In this document: piece after piece, positions 53,103 through 60,560 of the stretch
Layout of the letters: the number at the start of each line of letters is the position of its first letter
How positions within the stretch are numbered: position 1 is the stretch's first letter
Source: an uncultured Robinsoniella sp.
GTDB taxonomy: Bacteria > Bacillota > Clostridia > Lachnospirales > Lachnospiraceae
Length of the DNA stretch: 64,000 bases
Direction: 5' to 3'
Assembly (NCBI GenBank): GCA_900540475.1
Contig: UQGG01000008.1
Span: 124,001 to 188,000 of the forward strand
Position numbers and translations under genes: made by a program
Notes under the pieces: generated by a model
Told to the model about the DNA's origin: nothing
Databases searched by the model: none
What the model saw: the letters and a program-made list of their open reading frames with translations, nothing else

Positions 53103-54101
53103 TTACAGACCCACGCTCTGTATCGCCTTTTCATACTTTTGCAGATCTGCATTCCAGTCCGCATACGCAGGATCCTCCCGCCTGTCTGGTAACGTATAAT
53201 TTTCCTTCAGATATTTTCCCAGATAAGCGGTTATCTTCCGGGCACCATTGTAGTTCATGTGGTCGCCCTTATCCCTTGTATCGGATATCCAGTCCACCTG
53301 ATACTCCTTTCCCGGCTTGTTCAGATCCAGGAATGGGATTTCATTTTCCTTGGCATATTGGGCGACTGTACGATGCCTCTTATAATTCCAGGAATTTGCG
53401 GAAGGTACCTCTACAAATAAAAGTTCAATTCCTTTCTCCCTGCACAGGGCAACAATCTTATCCAGATAATACCGTGGAATGGGATCCATTGTTGTAATTC
53501 TCTTGCGCCTGCGCATATAACGTTTGCCAAGATATGCATCCACACGGTCCGTATATCGGAAACCTTTCCAGAAATTATCAAACGTATACTTTACTTTTCC
53601 CGTGAAATCCTCCGGCTTTAACATTTTCCAGCGGTTATGGTATTGGAACACCGGGAATTTATCTGCCAGGCCAGCAAAAATCAACTTTTCCCGTTCCTTT
53701 GCAGGACTTGCATTCTGGAAAATTTCGTCGGTTTCATACACAACTACCCTGGGCGACTGGTGCTCCAGTACGGATTTCAGTAGATAATATGCCTCATACA
53801 CACGCTGCCCCGGTTCTCCGCAGACATAAGATGCCAGCCCATAATCCTTCCACAGCTGCATGGGTGTGTAAGCTGCATATATATCACTGTTGCCTATTGC
53901 AATTACATCCAGGGAATTTTTTCGTTCCGTATAGATTGCCCGTGTCTCCGGTTCTTTGATTCCGCTGGCGGGGGTATTATCCTTTGGTTTCAAGACCTGG
54001 GATGCGCCGGTGAGAAGTACCAGGGCGATTCCCAGAAATACAGCCATTTTCAACAGGAATAGAAATCCGCTTTTCAGTAGCGTCCGTTGATTGAAGTTCA
54101 T
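53103..54101 (-). CDS. SGNH-type membrane-anchored protein (DltD-like)
   Basis: 332 aa. N-terminal membrane anchor at about residues 12-32 (FLFLLKMAVFLGIALVLLTG). The serine motif is VIAIGNSDIYAAYTP, and the C-terminal Asp-His motif is DKGDHMNYNGA, completing a Ser-Asp-His triad outside the membrane. DltD and AlgX/AlgJ-like proteins with this layout transfer or release acyl groups on cell-envelope polymers. Shorter than DltD (about 400 aa). Last gene of the Dlt-like operon, 71 bp after MBOAT. Confidence 0.75.
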   Translation of the reverse strand: MNFNQRTLLKSGFLFLLKMAVFLGIALVLLTGASQVLKPKDNTPASGIKEPETRAIYTERKNSLDVIAIGNSDIYAAYTPMQLWKDYGLASYVCGEPGQRVYEAYYLLKSVLEHQSPRVVVYETDEIFQNASPAKEREKLIFAGLADKFPVFQYHNRWKMLKPEDFTGKVKYTFDNFWKGFRYTDRVDAYLGKRYMRRRKRITTMDPIPRYYLDKIVALCREKGIELLFVEVPSANSWNYKRHRTVAQYAKENEIPFLDLNKPGKEYQVDWISDTRDKGDHMNYNGARKITAYLGKYLKENYTLPDRREDPAYADWNADLQKYEKAIQSVGL

Positions 54102-54172
54102 TTTGTTTCCTCCTGCTGCTATTTCTCTTTAGATTCATGACATGGTTTTAAGGCATGGTTTTTCAGCAAACT

Positions 54173-55762
54173 CTAAAACTGAGCATAGATAAAGTCAACC
54201 GGCATATATCCCATTCCGTAAGCCCCCAGCAGCAGCACCGAAAAGGCGGCTGCATAGTAAATAGCAAACCTGACTGCGATATGCCTTTTGGAAATCCATT
54301 CTCTTAGATGTACTCCCATTTCCTGGGCAAAACTTACAGCAAATACCACTATGATCCCAAAACCCACTGCTGCATAGTCCATCCTGTCCATTCCCAGATT
54401 CAATAAAACACCTTCTCTGAGTGGTGCCAGGGAAAATCCGCCAAACATGGAAAACAGCATTTTGACCCCAACTTTCAGACTTACCGCCCGGAAGAACAGC
54501 ATGCCGATATTGACTAAAAAGAAGGTTCTTAAAATCTGCCAAAATTGAAATCTCCAGCTTTTACGATTAATATGAAGTACTTTGCAAATCTTTACAAACA
54601 GAGGCTCTGCCAGCATACCCAGCATAATAATCAGAAAATAATACATGCCGTAAAATACATATTTCCAGCTGGAGCCATGCCAAAATCCGTTGCACAGCCA
54701 CACTGGAAACAGCGCACAGGCAGAAGGCAGCAGCTTCGCCAGATGTGGAGAAAGATGGTTCCTGCCCCATTTGCCCAGTCGCATCACCCGTTTGGACAAA
54801 GATACCGAATAGAAAATGTAATCCCGGAACCAGGCTCCAAGTGTAATATGCCACCTCCTCCAGAATTCAGATACATTTTTCGAAAAGAATGGCCTTTCAA
54901 AATTTTCAGGCAGCCGGACGCCAAACAGCTGGGCGCTGCCGATTACCATATCCATACACCCGGAAAATTCACAATAGATTTGTATGGTATAGCATAGAAC
55001 TGCTGTGGCAATTGTAATCCCGGTATAATCAGGATAGGCGGTAAAAACGGTATTTACCAGAATATTTAAGCGGTCTGCAATTACAATTTTCTTAAATAGC
55101 CCCCATACGATCCGCTGTATACCAAATGATATATTTTTTGGCTGAAAGGAGTGCCCTTTCAAAAGTTCGTCTGACATTTGGTCGTAGCGTCCAATAGGTC
55201 CTTCCACAATCTGACCAAAAAAGCTTAGAAACAGTGCCAGATGACCCAGGTTTTTATCTGCTCTGTATTTGCCCCGGTATACATCAATGATATAACCAAT
55301 AGCCGACAGGGTATAAAAGGAAATCCCAAGAGGGAGCAGAAGCCGCAGCTCCGTCATCCCGCCGTCTATATGTAAACCCTGTAAGATATGATTCACATTT
55401 AATGCAAAGAAATTATAGTATTTTAAAAATGCCAGAATACCCAGGTTGAACAAAATGGCGCACGCTGCAGCCAGGCGTTTCCTTTTCTGTAGCTGCAAGC
55501 GCAGAACCATCTGTTCCGCCTGCCCTGCATCCGCCATTTTGTCCCGGTATTCGTCCTGCAATATGGTTAGAATGATACCTGTACCATATACAACAACCGT
55601 AGACAGCATAAGAAATCCCATTAATTTTGCACTGGACAGATAGTAAAACAGATAACTGGCTGCCAATAATACAGTCCATCTGACTTTTTTAGGGAGGATA
55701 TAATAAAGGATACCAGTCCCAGTCAGAAACAGCAGCATGTATGTATAGGAATTATAAGCCAT
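54173..55762 (-). CDS. MBOAT family O-acyltransferase (DltB/AlgI-like)
   Basis: 529 aa, multiple membrane helices. The MBOAT signature is EFWRRWHITLGAWFRDYIFY followed by the catalytic-histidine segment CNGFWHGSSWKYVFYG (His362). The start resembles AlgI/DltB (YNSYTYMLLFLTG, LLPLGISFYTL). At 529 aa it is closer to AlgI than DltB (about 400). It should pass an acyl group from the carrier protein across the membrane. Gene follows the carrier gene by 12 bp. Confidence 0.9.
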   Translation of the reverse strand: MAYNSYTYMLLFLTGTGILYYILPKKVRWTVLLAASYLFYYLSSAKLMGFLMLSTVVVYGTGIILTILQDEYRDKMADAGQAEQMVLRLQLQKRKRLAAACAILFNLGILAFLKYYNFFALNVNHILQGLHIDGGMTELRLLLPLGISFYTLSAIGYIIDVYRGKYRADKNLGHLALFLSFFGQIVEGPIGRYDQMSDELLKGHSFQPKNISFGIQRIVWGLFKKIVIADRLNILVNTVFTAYPDYTGITIATAVLCYTIQIYCEFSGCMDMVIGSAQLFGVRLPENFERPFFSKNVSEFWRRWHITLGAWFRDYIFYSVSLSKRVMRLGKWGRNHLSPHLAKLLPSACALFPVWLCNGFWHGSSWKYVFYGMYYFLIIMLGMLAEPLFVKICKVLHINRKSWRFQFWQILRTFFLVNIGMLFFRAVSLKVGVKMLFSMFGGFSLAPLREGVLLNLGMDRMDYAAVGFGIIVVFAVSFAQEMGVHLREWISKRHIAVRFAIYYAAAFSVLLLGAYGMGYMPVDFIYAQF

Positions 55763-55774
55763 AGGTTCCCCTCA

Positions 55775-56008
55775 CTACACCCGGGAAGGCTGGCGAGCCG
55801 AGATAAACGCATAAATAGTATCCGCAGAGCGGAAGTGATCCGGGGTAATATCTACCGGAGTAATATCCATCTGGTAAATATCACTGATTTCAGATACCAG
55901 CTGGATCATTTCGAAGGAGTCTAAAATATGATCCTCGATCAGATTTTCCTCTTTTCTAAAATCTACTCCGGGTTTTATCTGTTCCAGTATTTTAAATATT
56001 TCATCCAT
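55775..56008 (-). CDS. Acyl/aminoacyl carrier protein (DltC-like)
   Basis: 77 aa. The phosphopantetheine attachment serine is in DHILDSFEMIQLV (Ser31), where typical carriers have DSL or DSM; the second helix and TPDHFRSADTIYAFI close the four-helix bundle. It overlaps the adenylation gene by 8 nt. Carries the activated residue from the adenylation enzyme to the MBOAT protein. Confidence 0.88.
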   Translation of the reverse strand: MDEIFKILEQIKPGVDFRKEENLIEDHILDSFEMIQLVSEISDIYQMDITPVDITPDHFRSADTIYAFISARQPSRV

Positions 56009-57536
56009 TACATATGCCTCCTAATTTTTTATAATTTCTCTGCAGCCACTTCCGGTCTATTTTTCCATTTGTGTTTACCGGCATCTTCTCTGTTAAAATG
56101 TATAGTCCGGGGTACATATAGGAAGGAACTTTGTTTTTTATTTTTGTGATAACCGTATTCTGATCCACATTTTTGCCTTTGTAAACCAGTACTATTTTTT
56201 TCTCATTTTCATCATAGACGCAGACACAGTTGTCGATATTCTCCAGGGAGCCTGCCGCAGCCTCAATTTCACCCAGTTCAATGCGGCACCCCATATGTTT
56301 AATCTGAAAATCTTTGCGGGATACATACATAAGTTCTCCCAGCTCATTATACTTAACAATATCTCCTGTTTTGTAAATCAGCTCCGGATACCTGTCATTG
56401 CAGGGGTTCTGCACAAATACGCTGTTCGTCTTCTCCGGGCTGCGGTAATAACCTTTTGCCAGAAAGGGGCCTCTGACGCAAAGTTCTCCTTCTTCACCGT
56501 AAGGAACTTTTCTTCCTTCTTCATTCAGAATCAGGATATCACAGTTATTACATGCCTTGCCAATGGGCAGTACTTCCTCGTCTTCAAAATCCCGATCCAC
56601 AATATAATACGTGCATATATCGGTTATTTCCGTAGGCCCGTACAAGTTTGCATATAACAAATCCGGCATGTGCGCCCTCCAGACATTTAACTGCTTCATG
56701 GGCATTACTTCTCCCGCAAAGAGCACTTTTTTTAAGTCCGGCAGCTCCATATAATCCAGAGCCTTCCAGTTTGCCACAAGACAGAGGGCAGATGGTACCC
56801 AGTAAATGGTATTTACCTTTCTGTCTCTTAAATATTCCAGCAGCTGCATGGGAAATGAAAAGAGTTGCCGCGGTATAATCTGCATAGCTGCGCCGCTTCT
56901 GATCGTACTGAAAATATCCAGCACTGACATACTAAAGTAAAAAGGCGTCTGGCTGCCAAAAACGGTGTTCTGGCTGATCCCAAAAGTCTCCACCACCCAA
57001 TCTGAATAGGCAATCACGCTATCGTGGCTTACCACCACACCTTTTGGCTCACCGGTAGATCCTGATGTATAGAGCACATACAGCGGGTCCGTTTCGATCA
57101 TAGCCCTTCTGATGTCTCTTAACAGCCAGCTGCTTTCTTCCTGTTCCACCACCGTCTCATAGATGATTACGGCTCCCTGGGGTAAAAGTTCTCTGGCTGC
57201 TTCTTCATGCTCCCTGTCCGTTAATATGGCAAAGGGTTGCAGGTTCTCTAAGATCACCTTCAGCCTGTCTTTTGGCATCTGAATATCCATCATGGTGTAA
57301 AAGTTCCCGCTGTACGCAACTCCCAGAAGTGCTTCCATACTCTTAACACTTCTATCCAGATAAATTGCCACAGGCGCATTCCGAAGATGGGAGTTGCCAA
57401 GACAACTCCCAATTCTCCTTGCACGGTCCTTTAATTCACAATAAGAGATGCTCCTGTCTCCATCTGCAAAAACTTCTTTCGCGGAGTATTTTTCCACAGA
57501 CGCTTCAAAAAGCTGTAATATATTTTTTTCTCTCAC
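56001..57536 (-). CDS. Adenylation enzyme (DltA-like, AMP-binding)
   Basis: 511 aa. ANL superfamily cores are visible: A3 LYTSGSTGEPKGVVVSH, A4/A5 FYFSMSVLDIFSTIR and NLYGPTEITDICTYY, A7 YKTGDIV and the C-terminal lysine NTNGKIDRKWL. DltA loads D-alanine on its carrier; length and layout match. The pocket residues are not decisive, so another small amino acid is possible. Overlaps the carrier gene. Confidence 0.87.
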   Translation of the reverse strand: MREKNILQLFEASVEKYSAKEVFADGDRSISYCELKDRARRIGSCLGNSHLRNAPVAIYLDRSVKSMEALLGVAYSGNFYTMMDIQMPKDRLKVILENLQPFAILTDREHEEAARELLPQGAVIIYETVVEQEESSWLLRDIRRAMIETDPLYVLYTSGSTGEPKGVVVSHDSVIAYSDWVVETFGISQNTVFGSQTPFYFSMSVLDIFSTIRSGAAMQIIPRQLFSFPMQLLEYLRDRKVNTIYWVPSALCLVANWKALDYMELPDLKKVLFAGEVMPMKQLNVWRAHMPDLLYANLYGPTEITDICTYYIVDRDFEDEEVLPIGKACNNCDILILNEEGRKVPYGEEGELCVRGPFLAKGYYRSPEKTNSVFVQNPCNDRYPELIYKTGDIVKYNELGELMYVSRKDFQIKHMGCRIELGEIEAAAGSLENIDNCVCVYDENEKKIVLVYKGKNVDQNTVITKIKNKVPSYMYPGLYILTEKMPVNTNGKIDRKWLQRNYKKLGGICNG

Positions 57537-57547
57537 AGATAATTCTC

Positions 57548-57949
57548 CTATTTTGTCAGTTCACTGCTTTGTGTGTTTCCTGTTCCGGAATCCGACTGCA
57601 TCATGGCCTGTCCGTCATCATTATTCTCAGACATGCCGCCCTCTTCAGACTCATTTTGCATTTCCTTTTTCTGACTGCGGTCAATCTGCTTTTCACTGGA
57701 TCCACTACCGCTTGTCTGCTTTTTATTGGACCCACTGCCGCTTGTCTGCATCTCGTTTTTCTGGCTTCCAACCGGTTTCTCACTGGTCTGCGTTTCTTTT
57801 TGTCTGGATCCGCTTTCTCTGGTCACGATTGTAGATTCCGTTTTAGAAGTAGTTTCGTTCGTACTGGGATTTGCTCCACATGCCGCCATGGTAATGGATA
57901 ATGCTCCTAACGCAGCGACTATTATTCCTTTTATAAGTATTTTTCTCAT
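57548..57949 (-). CDS. Small Ser/Gly/Lys/Glu-rich lipoprotein
   Basis: 133 aa from the ATG at 57949 (GAGGA 8 nt upstream). Lipobox TMAAC (Cys24). The mature part is low-complexity and hydrophilic, with the imperfect repeat QTSGSGS occurring twice and SEKPVGSQKNEMQ. No folded domain is evident. It lies 11 bp upstream of the adenylation gene and is the first gene of the Dlt-like operon; it could be a flexible cell-wall-spanning factor. No known family recognised. Confidence 0.7.
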   Translation of the reverse strand: MRKILIKGIIVAALGALSITMAACGANPSTNETTSKTESTIVTRESGSRQKETQTSEKPVGSQKNEMQTSGSGSNKKQTSGSGSSEKQIDRSQKKEMQNESEEGGMSENNDDGQAMMQSDSGTGNTQSSELTK

Positions 57950-58171
57950 ATAATTTGTCCTCACTTTCTTGTGCAATTCAAAGCGTACCTTAAAAACTAT
58001 TTCGCCTGACACTCAACTGTCAGATGTGTCATGTAATTCCAGGGGGTGTAGTGGGGCTTTGATTCGGAAATACACGGCTGCACCCGGCAGCTGTGGGGCG
58101 GTCAGACATATCTTTCATTTTAAGGCACGCTCTGATGCATGCCTAACCATTTGTATTTGACTACAAAATTT

Positions 58172-58203
58172 ATCATATCACCTAATTCTTAACCAATCCT
58201 TAA
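58172..58203 (-). promoter_or_regulatory. Promoter of the Dlt-like operon with OmpR-type direct repeats
   Basis: On the minus strand TTAAGGATT (58195-58203) and TTAAGAATT (58184-58192) repeat with an 11-bp period, covering the -35 position, and TATGAT (58172-58177) is the -10. This matches activation by an OmpR/PhoB-type regulator, whose gene lies just upstream. The leader to the lipoprotein start is about 220 nt and includes TGACAC/GTGTCA and GGGTG/CACCC stems. Confidence 0.6.
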
Positions 58204-58219
58204 AGGTTCATGATGAAAT

Positions 58220-59539
58220 CTAAACAACGGTTTTAAATTGTAATTTGATCCGGTACAAATCCCCGGTTTCCTCTACTTCACAGCTTCCTTCCATCTTATC
58301 CATCATTCCCTTAATGTTACGGATTCCGATTCCGGTACTCTCTACCCTTTCTATTTTCTTTAACTTGTGGTTTGCAAATAAAATGAATACCTGTTCTTTC
58401 TCATAAATAGTAGAAATCACAATTTCTTCTTTGGTATCTGCATACTTGATCATATTAGAGACAATATTATTCATGATCCTGAGTACATAATCTATGGAAA
58501 CTTCTACTTTAACTTCACGGAATTCGATATAGTGTTTTACCTGGAAACCACGTTTTTGAAGAGACAATACCATTTCTGACATGATATCGTAAAAAATATC
58601 CTGAAAAGACTGGGGATCCATAAGTTCAATTTCTTCTTCTCTTAAAATCAGGAAAAATTCAAACATATTGTCTGACAGGCTCTTAATCTGATTTGCCTTT
58701 TCGTCAATCTTCTCTATGTAATCCTCCATCTGCTCTGTGCCATGATATTTTCTGCTCTTTAATATCTGTGTGTAGAGAAGAAGAGTAGTGAGGGGTGTTC
58801 GCAGATCGTGGGACATCTCGGTAACCAGCTCTTTATTTGCTTTTGACAATTTCTCATCCCTTTCCACCCGCAGCTTAAAGGATTTCCTCATTTCATCCAG
58901 ACCATGTGCCAAAGCAGAGAGCTCGTCATTTCCTTTTAATGTAATCGGACAGTCAAGCTGCCCGCCTTCCAGAATCTCCACCTCCTGTTCCAGCTTTCCA
59001 ATATAATCAATGGTTCTTTTTATTCCAAGCATCACAATTCCAATAAACACAAGACAGGAAAGAAGAATTTCTGCAATCGTTGCATAGTTAAAAACCCGGT
59101 AATCATAAAATCCGTCCAGAAAAACATCTGTCTGGGCATCTGAAAATTTCATGGGATAATATGCCTGCCACCCGTAATATTCTGCCTCCACATCATTTTC
59201 AGCGATACTATCATTATCGGGATAGTAGGAATCGTAGATCAACACCGAATCCTTATAGATGCTGATATGCACTACATCCTGGTCTCTGACCCATTTTGTA
59301 ATCTTGTCCGTATCGGATGTGGAAATATTGTTCTTCAGTATGTAATCCTGGAATTTCTGGGCATATTTAGACTCCGTCTTTTCTGCATAATCTGACGTAT
59401 CAAAATAATTATTCAGTTTTAGATCCACTGTCTTATGCAGAAAATAGTACAGGCCTCCGCTTATAATAAATGCAAAGATCATCAGCTGTACCAGCTTTCT
59501 TCTCAGTCCCCTTTTCTGAAACTTTATCTTTTTATCCAA
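58220..59539 (-). CDS. Sensor histidine kinase, two-helix membrane type
   Basis: 439 aa if started at the TTG at 59539, which overlaps the regulator stop and has GGGGG upstream; the longer in-frame ATG would lie inside the regulator gene. Two helices (about 18-36 and 155-175) enclose an extracellular sensor of about 120 residues; HAMP-like linker, H box VTEMSHDLRTPLTTLLLYTQ, N box MNNIVSNMIKYA and a G box STGIGIRNIKGMM. Resembles VanS/BceS-like kinases that watch envelope stress. Pairs with the OmpR-type regulator. Confidence 0.9.
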   Translation of the reverse strand: MDKKIKFQKRGLRRKLVQLMIFAFIISGGLYYFLHKTVDLKLNNYFDTSDYAEKTESKYAQKFQDYILKNNISTSDTDKITKWVRDQDVVHISIYKDSVLIYDSYYPDNDSIAENDVEAEYYGWQAYYPMKFSDAQTDVFLDGFYDYRVFNYATIAEILLSCLVFIGIVMLGIKRTIDYIGKLEQEVEILEGGQLDCPITLKGNDELSALAHGLDEMRKSFKLRVERDEKLSKANKELVTEMSHDLRTPLTTLLLYTQILKSRKYHGTEQMEDYIEKIDEKANQIKSLSDNMFEFFLILREEEIELMDPQSFQDIFYDIMSEMVLSLQKRGFQVKHYIEFREVKVEVSIDYVLRIMNNIVSNMIKYADTKEEIVISTIYEKEQVFILFANHKLKKIERVESTGIGIRNIKGMMDKMEGSCEVEETGDLYRIKLQFKTVV

Positions 59540-60218
59540 ACCGATACCCCCTGCCCCAAACTGTGCGTATGCACTTTGGATCCTGCGGGTCATCCTCAAT
59601 CTTCAGCCGCAGTTTACGGATATGTACCATAACTGTACCATTAGACACGTAAAAATACGGTTCATTCCACACACTTTCGTAAATATTTTGTATGGTAAAT
59701 ATTCTCTTTGGATGTTTCATCAAAAGAAGCAATATCTTATATTCAATGTCTGTTAACGCCAGTTCTTTATCGCCTTTCCAAACCTCATTATAATTTTCAT
59801 TAATACGAATCCCCATGCCGTTTACATAGCGGTCTTCATTCACCTCTTCTTTCCCCTTATAGACACAATATCTTCTCACCAGCGCCTTTACTCTCGCCAA
59901 AAGTTCCGAATAAGAAAACGGCTTGGATAAATAATCGTCGCCCCCTGCCATCAGACCCATTAATTTATCCGAATCCTGGGATTTGGCAGTCAGAAAAAGA
60001 ACCGGTACATTAGATACTTTCCGAATCTCTTCACAGGTTCGAAATCCCGAGATCCCAGGCATCATAACATCCAGAATAACCAGATCCGTATCGCTGTCCA
60101 GGAGTTTCAGCCCCTCGGTCCCGTTACCGGCCTCGGTCACTGTGTAGTCCTCTCCCTCTAAAAGAATTCTGACACCTTCCCTTATCTCTGCGTTATCTTC
60201 GATCATTAATATATTCAT
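59532..60218 (-). CDS. Response regulator, OmpR/PhoB family
   Basis: 228 aa from the ATG at 60218 (GGGAGGT 6 nt upstream; ATG 60224 is too close). Receiver: MIEDNAEIREG, phosphoacceptor in VILDVMMPGISG, FLTAKSQDSDK and YLSKPFSYSELL. DNA-binding winged helix: ALTDIEYKILLLLMKHPKRI and YVSNGTVMVHIRKLRLKIED. Precedes and overlaps the kinase gene. Predicted to bind the repeats at 58184-58203. Confidence 0.94.
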   Translation of the reverse strand: MNILMIEDNAEIREGVRILLEGEDYTVTEAGNGTEGLKLLDSDTDLVILDVMMPGISGFRTCEEIRKVSNVPVLFLTAKSQDSDKLMGLMAGGDDYLSKPFSYSELLARVKALVRRYCVYKGKEEVNEDRYVNGMGIRINENYNEVWKGDKELALTDIEYKILLLLMKHPKRIFTIQNIYESVWNEPYFYVSNGTVMVHIRKLRLKIEDDPQDPKCIRTVWGRGYRFG

Positions 60219-60560
60219 TGCCATACCTCCCGGATTTTTTATTTAGAAAACCCATAATTTCATCAATCAATCCTGATAGAAATTATGGGTCTCATTATAT
60301 TTTATGATATACCTATAAGTTTTAAGTTTGTAAGCGCAGTCCAGCTTCGCTTCCAATGGAACACATTTATATCACAATTAGACATGTTATCAGTATAACA
60401 CCTTTAGCGGGATAAACATTTAGCTGGGATGAATTTTTTTTTATTATTCTCTTAATTTATACTTGTATCTATATGAAATGACTCCAATATATCCAGTTTT
60501 TCCCTTATTTAAAAAAAGACCTGCAAATCAATTTACACTGATTCGCAAGCCTTCCAAAAC
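60219..60560. other. Spacer with RR leader hairpin and promoter
   Basis: ACCCATAATTTC (60250-60261) pairs perfectly with GAAATTATGGGT (60279-60290), just after a minus-strand -10 TATAAT (60294-60299). The -35 area contains tandem TAAGTTT (60316-60329 region). Further upstream the GH3 terminator (60511-60551). No gene. Confidence 0.55.
60511..60551 (-). terminator. GH3 gene terminator
   Basis: Minus strand GGCTTGCGAATCA (60551-60539) pairs with TGATTTGCAGGTC (60530-60518) using a few G-U pairs, followed by seven T. It ends transcription about 10 nt after the GH3 stop. Confidence 0.85.

Noticed and set aside
53103..57949. Calling the genes dltA, dltB, dltC, dltD outright
   Set aside because: Order, MBOAT size and the DSFE carrier motif differ from the canonical operon, so symbols would overstate the evidence.
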